A stretch of 64,000 nucleotides of DNA, taken from NCBI GenBank assembly GCA_965250115.1, contig CBDFNJ010000002.1, positions 2,418,001-2,482,000 on the forward strand. Direction: 5' to 3'. The notes beneath the pieces were generated by a model. It saw nothing but the letters and a program-made list of their open reading frames with translations. It did no database searches and was not told the origin of the DNA. The DNA comes from CBDFHB01 sp965250115 (GTDB lineage: Bacteria > Acidobacteriota > Vicinamibacteria > Marinacidobacterales > SMYC01). Each line of letters opens with the position of its first letter. Position 1 is the first letter of the stretch. Made by a program: the position numbers and the translations under genes. Positions 7,582 to 16,593 of the stretch are shown one piece after another.

Positions 7582-9012
7582 AGTGTGCCAATCTTAGTTT
7601 GGAATTGAAACGGCTCCAAACCCCGTGGTTTGATGGCGTTGGACAAAACAAAATCAAGCCGCGAAGAAAGGAGCCGAGATGGGAAGTCTGCTACGTTCGG
7701 TCAAGAAACGCAAGAAGTCGCGTCGTTTGGGTGAGGTCGAGATGGTGAGGCACGAGGATTACGGGGAACTCGCGCTGGACGCCAAGGTAGAGATGATCCG
7801 TTCGTTGGTCCCCCTTGGTCTAATGCACGTTCACGAGTTGCTCGACGACGAAGTGAAGGCGTTGGCGGGAGAGCGATACTCTCGCAAGGACGAGCTGGAG
7901 CGCGGTCGCCGTCACGGAAGCAACCCGGGCACGGTAGGGCTTGGCGGCCAGCGGGTACCGATCCGTGTGCCACGGGTTCGGAGCATCGAGGGAGGAGAGA
8001 TTCCGCTTCGCTGCTACGAGGCGGTGAGCCACGGCGGTGAGGTGAATGATCTTCTGCTGAAACGAGTTCTCTACGGAATCTCTTGTCGCAACTACGAGGC
8101 GGCAGCGGAAGCGATTCCGGGCGCCATCGGACTGTCGAGCTCAACGGTGTCCCGAGGGTTCGTGCAAGCGAGCGCTGCGAAGCTGCGGGAGATGCAGGAA
8201 CGAGATCTGACCGGCGAGGATGTGGTGGCGCTGTTTCTGGATGGGAAGACATTCGCCGAGGCAACGATGGTCGTGGCTCTGGGCATCACGCTTTGCGGGG
8301 AAAACCGCTTCTTGGGCTTCGTGGAGACGGACACGGAGAACGCGCAGGTGTTGACGCCGTTCCTGCGTTCACTGCTCGAGCGGGGACTCGATATCTCCCA
8401 GGGTCTGCTGGTGATCATCGACGGCGGCAAGGGTCTCCAAGCGGCAGTCAAGAAGGCATTCCGTAAGCGGGCCCTGATACAACGCTGCCAGTGGCACAAA
8501 CGTGAAAACGTAGTGAGCTACCTGTCCAAGGGCGAGCAGGCGTCATGGCGCAAGCGGCTCCAGTGGGCCTACAACAGGCCGGAGTACGAAGAGGCCCTCA
8601 CTGCGCTCGAGCAACTCCACGGTGAGTTAGAAGAGCGGAACCAATCCGCAGCTGGCAGCCTGGAGGAAGGCCTTGAGGAGACGCTGACGTTGCATCGACT
8701 CGGCGTACACGCGGTGCTGGGCCGTTCGTTCAAGACGACGAACTGCCTTGAGTCCGTCAATGCTCTCGTCGAGGAACGCTGCGCGAAGGTCGACCACTGG
8801 AAGAACTCGAGCCAACGCCAGCGCTGGTTGGCAACGGCGCTCGTAGACATCGAACCGCGCTTGAGGAAGGTGGTGGGCTACCGCCATCTTCCCAAGCTTC
8901 GCGAAGCTCTCAAGCGGGAACTGAAGATCGAGGCGAAGACATCAACCGTATCGAAGAAGAAGGTCGCTTAAACGTGAGCCGTGGAGAGTTTCAACTAAGA
9001 ATGGGCTTGACT
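7582..9012 (+). mobile_element. IS256-C, a third IS256-type element
   Basis: The borders are approximate and based on imperfect inverted repeats around the transposase: AATCTTAGTTT near 7590-7600 against CAACTAAGAAT near 8992-9002. The coding sequence is clearly different from types A and B. No convincing target duplication was found; CTGAAGC occurs on both sides (7570-7576 and 9013-9019) but not abutting both ends. Confidence 0.75.
7679..8971 (+). CDS. IS256-family transposase (type C)
   Basis: Intact 430-residue mutator-type transposase with the usual blocks: VVALFLDGKTFAEA (first Asp), GLLVIIDGGKGLQAA (second Asp), LIQRCQWHKREN (the C/H motif) and TTNCLESVNALVEER (Glu). A GGAGCCGAG ribosome-binding site lies just before the ATG. 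It would mobilise IS256-C. Only one copy is present in the window. Confidence 0.94.
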   Translation: MGSLLRSVKKRKKSRRLGEVEMVRHEDYGELALDAKVEMIRSLVPLGLMHVHELLDDEVKALAGERYSRKDELERGRRHGSNPGTVGLGGQRVPIRVPRVRSIEGGEIPLRCYEAVSHGGEVNDLLLKRVLYGISCRNYEAAAEAIPGAIGLSSSTVSRGFVQASAAKLREMQERDLTGEDVVALFLDGKTFAEATMVVALGITLCGENRFLGFVETDTENAQVLTPFLRSLLERGLDISQGLLVIIDGGKGLQAAVKKAFRKRALIQRCQWHKRENVVSYLSKGEQASWRKRLQWAYNRPEYEEALTALEQLHGELEERNQSAAGSLEEGLEETLTLHRLGVHAVLGRSFKTTNCLESVNALVEERCAKVDHWKNSSQRQRWLATALVDIEPRLRKVVGYRHLPKLREALKRELKIEAKTSTVSKKKVA

Positions 9013-9147
9013 CTGAAGCTATTGTCCCATCAGGTTGTTTTAGGACGATTTGGATCGCGCTGAAAGAGACGAGAAAGGACCCACCAGCCGTATATAGCAG
9101 GGTTTTGTGATAGTGGTTTATGTAGAACAAATAGATATCGTAAAAGA

Positions 9148-9808
9148 GGGTCTACGCGGATTCGTGTGGGTAAGTCCTGACGGAAAAACAGTGTAACTCA
9201 TTGTGTGGAAAAGGTATCGAGTACTTCATCAGGTTCTGAAAAGTGGTCCATTTTTAGGATAGGCTAACCGAGTGAAAAATTCCCAGTCGATCCGCTCGCT
9301 GTTTGCGCTGCCAGGTTTCGTGGTGTGCCGGATTGAAGGGTCTATTCGGTGACCGATACGCCCGCGTCATCCAGCTCAAGAGGCGAAAAAAACAGCTGTG
9401 TGCTCTTACTGTGGGCAACGGTGCCGGGGGCGCTATGACAAGCAAGTGTGCCGGGTCCGCGACCTGTCGTTGGCAGGCTGGCGGATCTATCTGGAATACG
9501 AGCGTTGGCGCGTCAACTGTCCTGGGTGCGGCGGTTTGCATGTAGAACACCTGGACTGGCTGGCGAACAACTCGCGCTACACCTAGCGTTTTGCGACGCA
9601 TGTGGGCAAGCTGTGCCGGACAAGGCGGTGGCCGAGATGGAACGTCTGCGCCTCCTAGTTGAAGGGGTCAACAACAAAATCCGTGTGCTGCAACGACGCG
9701 CCTACGGCTATCGCGACGAGGAATATCTCAAGCTGAAGATCGTGGCGGCATTCCTTCCGCCATTACCCAGAAATGCCGTCTTCAACCCACACGAATCCGC
9801 GTAGACCC
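9148..9808 (+). mobile_element. ISL3-family deletion derivative, copy 1 (661 bp, non-autonomous)
   Basis: The terminal repeats GGGTCTACGCGG...CCGCGTAGACCC match those of the fuller ISL3 at 19932-22581. The transposase is reduced to its N-terminal zinc-finger part (SYCGQRCRGRYDK) joined to the last ~50 codons (LLVEGVNNKIRVL...). It has a TAG where the full copy has CAG, in SRYTQRF. The same deletion and stop occur in the copy at 39599-40261, so this short form has moved as a unit, presumably mobilised in trans. No target duplication is evident here. Confidence 0.88.
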
Positions 9809-9870
9809 AGTTTTTTTGAGTTGAACTACTACGTCCGTAGGGGTACAACATCTATATAAGGAGGAATCAA

Positions 9871-10104
9871 ATGACCGAAGAAACTGGCACAAGCCGGAAC
9901 GTTCAACACCACTACTACACATGCTTCCCGCCAGTGGGCCGCTGGGGAGTCCTCTTCTGTGGGACGGCTCTCGTGGTCATTGGCGCGGCATTGCTTTCAT
10001 CGAACCTGGGGCTGATCTCCGAAGACTGGTGGGAAGTCGCCATTCCCGTCCTGCTCATCGGATGGGGTGCCGCCATCGTTTTTGGCCCTCGGTCGAACAA
10101 CTAG
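9871..10104 (+). CDS. Small two-span membrane protein, LiaI/LiaF-like
   Basis: The 77-residue protein has a good ribosome-binding site (AAGGAGGAATCAA) before the ATG. Two hydrophobic segments (about 24-45 and 55-71) are separated by a short acidic loop (SEDWWEV). The pattern W-G-V-x(n)-G...LLIGWGxxIVFG resembles the LiaI-LiaF-like transmembrane region found in small envelope-stress proteins. Probable inner-membrane location; role unknown. The ISL3 derivative ends about 60 bp upstream and may have displaced or donated its promoter. Confidence 0.6.
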   Translation: MTEETGTSRNVQHHYYTCFPPVGRWGVLFCGTALVVIGAALLSSNLGLISEDWWEVAIPVLLIGWGAAIVFGPRSNN

Positions 10105-10199
10105 AAGGGAAGAAAACTCATCTTCCTCGTCTGTCTCGGCGCGCGCGCGATCCGCGCGATTTGTCGTCGTCGCGCCGAGCTCGTGATTGAAAACCTCGC

Positions 10200-10330
10200 G
10201 CTCCGTTAGCAGGTCGCTGCGCTCGCTTGCGGTTGAAGGGGAAGCCCGTGCCCGGCTCCATTCCCGTCACGTAGCCGTCGGCCTTGGCGGCGGTGTTCTT
10301 CCACTGGGTGAGGGCAACTCCTCCACGCGC
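10200..10330 (-). pseudogene. Fragment of aldose-1-epimerase-like (DUF4432) gene
   Basis: One minus-strand frame reads LTQWKNTAAKADGYVTGMEP followed by GTGFPFNR, a very characteristic stretch of the DUF4432/aldose-1-epimerase family. The flanking sequence is out of frame and no longer codes for the rest. Only a scrap remains. The stretch 10105-10443 otherwise holds no gene. Confidence 0.45.
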
Positions 10331-10443
10331 CAGCAGACGCTCGTGGCGAGCTCACCGCCCGAGGCCACGAGCAGGGCCATGGTCGTGCCGTCTTCCGCGG
10401 GGCTTTCCCGTTCATTCCAGATTCGATTGGTGCTGGCTGTACT

Positions 10444-10489
10444 GGTTTGGGATCAGGGGGTCGCAGGTTCGAATCCTGCCACCCGACCA
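10444..10489 (+). pseudogene. 3' half of tRNA-Pro(UGG) (integration-site scar)
   Basis: Contains an anticodon loop TTTGGGA (anticodon TGG), the run GGGGGTC, a perfect T-arm (GCAGG-TTCGAAT-CCTGC), a 3' acceptor strand CACCCG(A) and CCA. No 5' tRNA half with a D-arm precedes it. Like the tRNA-Phe half at 3102-3147 it is 46 nt and starts in the anticodon arm, as expected for an attachment-site core. The stretch 10490-10761 holds nothing recognisable. Confidence 0.68.
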
Positions 10490-10761
10490 ATAAAATCTCC
10501 TGTTTGCAGTTACCTCAAGTTCTAGGTGCTGTTGCCTGTGAGAGCTAATCTCGGTCTCGGTGCATATTAGGTTGCGCGAAAGTCGCGACGGCGGAGCGAA
10601 ATTGTTTTGCCGCAACGAGAAGTCATCTCCTTCTGGCTAGAAAGCGGAATAACTCAAATCAAGATTAGCTAGATAGCCCGCTGTCCCGGCGCGGAATGGG
10701 CCCAGGTGGCGCCGGGCGTTTTCGCCCGAAGAACGGTCTCGACGACGTTCCCATGGCTTAA

Positions 10762-10807
10762 AGAATGAAGAGAGCCTCACTCGTCGGCGTGGGGCTCTCT
10801 TCATTCT
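10762..10807. terminator. Strong hairpin at the end of the cytochrome gene
   Basis: AGAATGAAGAGAGCC (10762-10776) pairs perfectly over 15 bp with GGCTCTCTTCATTCT (10793-10807), with a 16-nt loop. The stem overlaps the stop codon of the minus-strand cytochrome gene. It probably acts as a transcription terminator or 3' mRNA stabiliser; no long T-run is evident. Confidence 0.6.
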
Positions 10808-11888
10808 ATTGGAGAGGATAGCCTGTCAGCACGTAATCCTTCCCAAGGGAGTGACAGCCGAAACATAAAGGCACGCCGTTACCAGCAGCCACGATGTCCG
10901 CGGCGTCGTTGACGTTCGTCGTTTCGTACCAGAACCAGCCCTGACCACCCGCACTGTCCGCCTGGGTCTTGACCATCACCGCCCAGCCCTGGAGAACGCC
11001 GGCGTCGGTCTTTGCATCGATGAACACCTTGACCGGCCAGCCTACCGTGGAGTGAGGCCCCCGACTCGGATGGGAAGCGGACTCTTGCACGGGGAACTCT
11101 TTGTAGCCCCCTTCCTTCAGGAAGGTGAACAGCGCCCCAGTGTCGGTCGGAACCACGCTATCCACCGTGCCGGTGTCGGCCGTGGGCTCGAAGCTGGCTG
11201 CCGTCGCTCCGGTCATGGCGCTCGCGATCTCTTGGAACGCTTCGGAGTCGCTCGTCATGGGCTCAGCACTGGCCGTGCCACCGGCCATGCCCTTCGCCGC
11301 CCTGAGAATTGGATAATATTGCGTGAAGACCCAGTCGTCTTGGGCAGAAGCCTCGTGGCACGCGTTGCATGCCGCGGCCGGAAAGGCTTCCGCTGCCTCG
11401 GCCAATGGGTAGGAGTGGCCGAAGCTAAAATAGGCCCAGTTGGCGGGCTCATTCGGGAAGAGCACGGAGTCTTTGATCGTCGCCTCCAGTCCAACGAACT
11501 CGCCCATGAAGTAGCCGTTACCGCTAACGGCAGCTTTCGACCCGACGCTGATAAGCTCCTTGACGAGGATCGTACCTTCGCGAAATTTCCCTGTTTCGGC
11601 GTAGTGCGCGTAGCTGACGGGGTCGATGTAGACGTTATGAAACTCCGGGAAGGACGTTTCGGGAGGATTCAGGTCATTCGGAGTGAGGGGAGTCCCCACG
11701 TACACCCATTGCCGATATCCGACCGGCCGGATCAAGCGGCCCTGGCTGTCGAAAGAATACGGTTTCGCTTGCACGGCGACACCAGAAGCCGCACGGACGG
11801 ATTCCGTGGGAACAAAATGGATCGCCAGCGTTGCCATCATGACTAACAAACTAGGCCGACAGGAGTTTGGCGAGAGCGCTGAAAGATC
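10806..11888 (-). pseudogene. Cytochrome P460-type double-haem protein, N-terminus cut by IS256-B
   Basis: The frame continues into the IS, but native sequence starts only after 11888. What remains begins in the signal peptide (LLVMMATLAIHFVPTESVRA), so only a few residues may be lost. Domain one has the P460 signature block (YRQWVYVGTPLTPNDLN...FPEFHNVYIDP) and the haem site CNACH. Domain two is related in layout and ends with CFGCHSLGKDYVL. P460-type cytochromes bind c-haem and oxidise hydroxylamine or similar small nitrogen compounds in the periplasm. Two tandem haem domains are unusual. The lost promoter and start make expression doubtful. Confidence 0.72.
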
Positions 11889-13348
11889 GGGGATGTCCCG
11901 CCGGATGTTGAATTTGGGGTAGCGGCGGCTCCTTGGCCGGCCTAAGAATAGGTCTGCCAAACCAACCGTCTCCAGAGGGGGACAAGGAGCCACCATGCCA
12001 AGGAAATCAAAGAAGCCAGTAAGAAAGCAAACGCACTCGCCTACGGGCAAGGTAGTTGGCCAAGTCGGTCAGATACTGCTACCGATGATAGCTGGGATCG
12101 CGGCCACGAAGGCGGACCTGACGGAATGGGTGTACGAGCAAGGACTGACCGCATTGCACCTACTCCTGAGAGAGGACGCGGAGAAGATCGCGGGGCCGAA
12201 GGGCAAGCACGAGAAGGAGCGAACTCATAACCACTGGGGGAGCACGGATGGGGAGCTGAGCTTCGGCGGTCGTCGAATCCAAGTGTCGCGACCTCGAGTT
12301 CGTTCGAAGTCGGGCGAGGAGGCGTCGCTTCCACACTTCGAAGCCTTCCGCGAAGAAGACCCGCTTCCGGAGCGAGTGCTGAACCAGATCTTGGTGGGGG
12401 TATCGACCCGAAATTACGAATCGAGTCTGGACAAACCCTCGGCGAAGTTGAAGTCTCGTGGCACGAGCAAGAGTGCCGCCAGCCGTCACCTCGTGAGCCA
12501 GACGACTAAGAAGCTCGAGGAATACCTATCTCGGAGGCTAGAGGAGTTCGAGCTTGCGGCACTAATGATGGATGGCCTTGAGGTGGCCGGACAGACCGTC
12601 GTCGTAACTCTCGGTATCACAATAGATGGAACGAAGGTGCCCTTGGGTATATGGCTGGGCTCGACGGAGAACTCTCGGGTGTGCACCGCGATGTTGCAGA
12701 ACCTTCTCGAGCTGGGATTGCGGGTCGACGAATCGATTCTCTGCGTAGTGGACGGAGGCAAAGGGATCCGCAAAGCACTCGTCGACGTTTTGGGGGATCT
12801 CGCGGTTATCCAAAGATGCCAGCTCCACAAACTCCGAAATCTACGCTCGTACCTTCCCAAGTCCCGTCACGCCTACGTGCTCCAGACAATGAAGGAAGCG
12901 TACAAATGCAAGAGTGCCGACAAGGCGCGCAAGCGACTTCAGGCATTGGTGTCGTGGCTCGAGCGAAACGGCTACGACGAAGCTGCCGGAAGCCTTCGAG
13001 AAGGGATGGAAGAGACCCTCACGGTTGTGAAGCTCGCTCTACCCGAGTTACTTCGCAAATCTCTGGCCACGACAAACGCCATCGAGAATCTCAACGGCAC
13101 CATCCGCAGAGTCTCGAGAAACGTCAAGCGGTGGAAGAGTCCTTCCATGATTCGCCGATGGACCGCTCTCGGCGTCGTCACGGCGGAGAAAAAGTTTCAC
13201 CGTATCAAAGGCTATCGCCATATGGGCGCTCTCGTTCACGCGCTTAGAAGCAAACAGAAATCTCTTGACAGCGATGAGGTTGCTGCCTAAGAGTATTCAC
13301 AGGTGCCGCCGCTACCCGACCAAATTCAACAGCGGCCGGGACATCCCC
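11889..13348 (+). mobile_element. IS256-B copy 2 (1460 bp)
   Basis: Ends GGGGATGTCCCG (11889) and CGGGACATCCCC (to 13348). The flanks are unrelated (cytochrome gene on the left, IS256-A-like sequence on the right) and show no 8-bp duplication. The element therefore probably marks the junction of a deletion or inversion between two B copies rather than a simple insertion. Confidence 0.94.
11995..13290 (+). CDS. IS256-family transposase (type B), copy 2
   Basis: Intact 431-residue protein, identical to the copies at 42388 and 45603 over almost its whole length and slightly different from copy 1. Same catalytic blocks (MMDGLEVAG, VVDGGKGI, NAIENLN). Confidence 0.95.
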   Translation: MPRKSKKPVRKQTHSPTGKVVGQVGQILLPMIAGIAATKADLTEWVYEQGLTALHLLLREDAEKIAGPKGKHEKERTHNHWGSTDGELSFGGRRIQVSRPRVRSKSGEEASLPHFEAFREEDPLPERVLNQILVGVSTRNYESSLDKPSAKLKSRGTSKSAASRHLVSQTTKKLEEYLSRRLEEFELAALMMDGLEVAGQTVVVTLGITIDGTKVPLGIWLGSTENSRVCTAMLQNLLELGLRVDESILCVVDGGKGIRKALVDVLGDLAVIQRCQLHKLRNLRSYLPKSRHAYVLQTMKEAYKCKSADKARKRLQALVSWLERNGYDEAAGSLREGMEETLTVVKLALPELLRKSLATTNAIENLNGTIRRVSRNVKRWKSPSMIRRWTALGVVTAEKKFHRIKGYRHMGALVHALRSKQKSLDSDEVAA

Positions 13349-14046
13349 GCGCTGGGAGTCGCGCCAGACGGGCAGAAACGGCTGTTGTCGCTACGCCCGG
13401 CGGTGAGTGAAGCTTCGGTGCATTGGGGCTCGCTGGTTGAGGACCTACAGGCCCGCGGTCTACCGGCTCCGAGGCTCACCGTCAGCGACGGCCACAAGGG
13501 CCTGGCGAAGGCACTGGAGAAGTGGCCCGAGTCCCGACTCCAACGCTGCGTTCAGCATAAGAGCGCCAACCTGCTCGAGCATTGCCCCGCCCACGCGAGA
13601 CGAGAACTGAAGCGTGACTACAACCGGATCGTATGGGCCAAGGATGGCATCGAAGCACGGCGGGCCTATGCCGAATTCGTAGCCAAGTGGGACGCGCTCG
13701 CCCCGGCCGTCGTTCGAAGCCTCGAAGAGGCCGGCGAACAGCTGCTCACCTTCTACGAGTTTCCGCGAGCAATGTGGAAGCGATCCGAACGACGAACGCC
13801 CTGGAGAACCTTAATCGCGAGTTCCGCCGTCGGACCAAGACGCAGGCGTCATTCACCACCGAGGCGTCCGCGGTCGCGCTGTTGTTCGGGCTCGTTGCCT
13901 CTGGCCAGATCAGACTACGCCGTATCGACGGCTATCAGCAGCTCGCCGATGTCCTTGCCCGAGGCGAGGTCGCCGCTTGATCTGATACCGTCATGAGGAA
14001 GTGGAGGAGCGCCGTTCTTTTTCCACGGGAGTAGAGACGCATCCCT
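13349..14046 (+). pseudogene. IS256-A-like transposase, 3' part only, frameshifted
   Basis: Starts in mid-gene (LGVAPDGQKRLLSL) directly against IS256-B copy 2 and ends with an A-type right terminus (ACGCATCCC at about 14046). It is a diverged relative of IS256-A rather than a recent copy (for example LARGEVAA versus LEHAEVAA). A one-base frameshift follows FPRAMWK; the second frame then reads RTTNALENLNREF to the stop at 13980. Inactive. Confidence 0.85.
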
Positions 14047-14270
14047 TGTCTGCCAGGGCTGCCTTCGTCAATCCCTGCTGCAAATACTCTCGTAGCAACA
14101 CTCGTTTCTCCCTTCCGTACATGGGTGCCTCCGCTCTGGAGGAACCACTTTGTCTGAAAGGCCGCGGTACTGCCTAGCTCGAGCCAGCCAGCCCTCCAGC
14201 CACCTCTACGGATGGCAGAGTGTGCAATTTTCGTCCGCCATAAGTGTGCAATTTACGCCCGCCGCTAACA
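14047..14270 (-). mobile_element. IS21-family end with istA start codons (relic)
   Basis: On the minus strand an ATG at 14122 starts MYGREKRVLLREYLQQGLTK, a typical IstA N-terminus. It is cut after about 25 codons by the IS256-A-like remnant. Upstream of the start are two direct repeats TGTGCAATTTTCGTCCGCC (14221-14239) and TGTGCAATTTACGCCCGCC (14245-14263), the multiple terminal binding sites usual for IS21 elements. The element end is near 14270 (TAACA). Confidence 0.7.
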
Positions 14271-14808
14271 CACGATAGGCTAGCGTCGGGAAGCGAACAC
14301 TAGAGAATAGCATCGAACTCGGAACGGTCCGAACAGGTCTTGGCCTTTGATCGAACTATCAGCTGAACACGAAAGTGGGGAGCTCTGTCGGAGGCAGCAC
14401 GCGAAGCGATCGCCATCCAAGGGCTTCCGTCTTGGAGGAACGGAAGTGGCGTCAAATGGACGGTCTCACTCGAAGGAAGAGCTCGTATTCGCCGTGTTAG
14501 GTGTGCCCGATGCTGAACGGTGCGGTCGTACCAAGTGCCTTGCATCGTTGTTTCGCCGCGTGAAAGAGCGGGAGACACCGGGCCCCGTATAGACGAGATC
14601 GCATCCTCGAAGCCTCCCTCGTCGAGCAGAAAAAACTCATCGTCCGGCTCACGGAGATGCACGAGACGAAATCGGGCGACGGATCCCTCCTGGACGATTA
14701 AGATTCAGCAACAAACGGATTCTCGGCTAGGGTAGTGGCACCCGAATTTCGGCACAGCACGGCGTCCGCAAAGCGGCCGATCGACGAACCTGTTCGTTCT
14801 GATATCCC
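14271..14808. other. No recognisable gene
   Basis: Short open frames occur on both strands (for example 14300-14662 on the minus strand), but they have low-complexity composition and no familiar motif. Probably degraded host or mobile DNA. Confidence 0.5.
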
Positions 14809-15714
14809 GGATCCGTCCCGCTTCCCGTGGAAATAAGAATGGCGTAACCTCCGGTTAAACAAAACGAAACCGCGCCTGGAAAGGCGAGGAGGAGGATTAC
14901 GCCATGAAGAAGCCTACCACCATATCGAAGGAGTCTGTAAGCGAGTATCGGGAGTTCGTCCAACTTCGGCTGCGTAAGCGGGTACTGGAGGCAATCGAGG
15001 TCGTGCTCGAGGAAGAAGTTGACCAAGCGCTGGGGTGTGGTAGCTACGAGCGTGCGGAAGACCGCCGTGGATATCGCAACGGAGCCGAAACCCGTCGCGT
15101 GACGACGTCGGTGGGAACTCGCGAGCTCCGGGTGCCACGAGCCCGCGTGCGAGACGAGGAAACGGGAGAAACGACAGAGTTCAGGAGCGAGCTGTTGCCC
15201 CGGTACGCGCGCCGGACTCGTGAGGTCGACGAGGCGATCTTGGGGACCTACTTGTCGGGCGCGAATAGCCGCCGGATCCGCAAAGCGCTGAAACCACTGC
15301 TCGGTGAGGAGCACCTATCGAAGAGCGCGGTGTCTCGCGTGGTTAGCCGGCTGAAGGAGCGCTTCGAGGAATGGCAGAACCGTGCTCTCAGCGAGGAGGT
15401 CTACGCGATCGTTTACCTGGACGGCTTCCACCTGAAAGTGCGGATGGCGAAACGTGTGATCAGCGTACCCGTACTGGTCGCGCTCGGGGTCGCGCCAGAC
15501 GGGCAGAAACGTCTGTTGTCATTGCGTTTGGCGGTGAGCGAAGCCTCGACGCATTGGGGCTCCGTGCTGGAGGGACTCCAGGCTCGAGGACTCCGGGCTC
15601 CCAAGCTAGTGATCAGCGACGGCCACAATGGGCTGACGAAAGCGCTGGAGAAGTGGCCGGGGTGCCGGTTGCAGCGATGTACCGAGCACAAGCGCGCCAA
15701 CTTGCTCCAACATT
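14809..15714 (+). mobile_element. IS256-A copy b, 3' end missing
   Basis: Starts with the A-type left end GGATCCGTCCCGC. It is nearly identical to copy c until the codons for NLLQH, where the sequence stops abruptly and unrelated DNA continues. Right end and C-terminal third are missing. Confidence 0.88.
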
Positions 15715-15716
15715 GA
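14904..15716 (+). pseudogene. IS256-A transposase, C-terminally truncated (270 of about 402 aa)
   Basis: MKKPTTISKESVSEYREFVQ... with both catalytic-aspartate blocks (VYLDGFHLKV and VISDGHNGLTK) but without the C-terminal ENLNREFRRR segment that carries the Glu. It has a strong ribosome-binding site (GGCGAGGAGGAGG). The gene reads a TGA created by the truncation junction. The TGG at 15656-15658 here is TGA in copy c, so this copy preserves the ancestral codon. Confidence 0.87.
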
Positions 15717-15767
15717 CGTCGAAGACCTTTTGGCACAACGTAGCATCCAGCTCGCAGTGCACGCCGG

Positions 15768-15920
15768 GCTACTCTGATTTGGCCCACCCCTACGAAGACC
15801 GATAGCCTGAGCCGGGCGAGAACCCCGGAGAGGAGGGGTCCGTTGGAAAGGGGCTCGAAAGCGCGATTGTTCGAGCAGATGCGGCGAGATTGGGAGCAAG
15901 CACCGAGGGCCTGAAAAAAA
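15768..15920 (+). mobile_element. Relic of IS21 left end and istA start
   Basis: The sequence from CTACTCTGATTTGGCCCACC through GATAGCCTGAGCCGGGCG to ARLFEQMRRDWEQ closely follows the left end and IstA N-terminus of the IS21 at 17578. It hits a stop after about 20 codons. It is an old sister copy of the same element. Confidence 0.75.
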
Positions 15921-16077
15921 ACGCGAAATCTGGTCAACCTCGCAACGTCCCATAAGATACATTATGTTAAATACAACAAGGATGGGCTCTAGGCGGGAAA
16001 GAAGCTTTCCAAGACACGACTCAATTACAATTGAAGAGTCCAGTTCCGCGTCGATTGCTGTATTGGTAACGATCATC

Positions 16078-16533
16078 ATGGATCAGCATTCGGTAACCCT
16101 TCGGGCCGCCAACCCCACGTTCGAAGAGGGTCTGGCATTTGCCCGCTTACCTGGACCAAAGCAAGCTGAGGGTTTCTTCGGCTTCATGCTCGGTCGCCGC
16201 GCCGGGCACATAGTCGCCACGGCGTTCGCCCCGCCCGACCACGACCTATCGTACCAAAACGTAACCTTCTCAGAATGTGACAACGTTATCGTGGGAATGG
16301 CCTCGGGCTACACCGCCGAGCAGCATCGCCGTTCCTCGCGCCAACCCCTGAAGCAGGCTGCGGGCAGGCGCAGTCTACGGATGAGGGTCGTGCTAATACT
16401 GTTTGCTCCACTCATGCGAATTATCGACTCAATCGCCGATGGCGATTTCTATCTCCACGCCATCGCCGTTGACAAGGAACTTCGCGGCGATGGACCGGGA
16501 TTGAAGTTCTATCGAATGACGAAGGCACTCTGA
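16078..16533 (+). pseudogene. GNAT-type acetyltransferase with internal deletion
   Basis: Starts MDQHSVTLRAANPTFEEGL at 16078; the open frame also extends further upstream. It reads well through the first half of a GNAT fold up to the acetyl-CoA pyrophosphate loop region (AIAVDKELRGDGPG). The remainder of the fold is absent and only LKFYRMTKAL follows before the stop, which looks like the authentic C-terminus of such proteins. An in-frame internal deletion of the second half is therefore likely. The loop motif is present but the acceptor side is gone, so activity is improbable. Confidence 0.6.
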
Positions 16534-16593
16534 GTCCTAGAGAGACGTGCGGGAATCGGGCGGGCTCCAAAAAAATCGGCTGACCGATGTGGG

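Noticed and set aside
7570..9019. Target duplication CTGAAGC around IS256-C
   Set aside because: The heptamer occurs on both sides but does not abut both proposed ends, so it cannot be accepted as a duplication without better-defined termini.
11889..12050. N-terminal extension of the cytochrome frame into IS256-B
   Set aside because: The first ~50 residues are antisense translation of the IS end (the same peptide appears at the other B copies), so they are not part of the native protein.
14300..14662. 120-aa minus-strand open frame between IS21 and IS256-A remnants
   Set aside because: No recognisable domain, no ribosome-binding site and biased composition; not supported as a gene.
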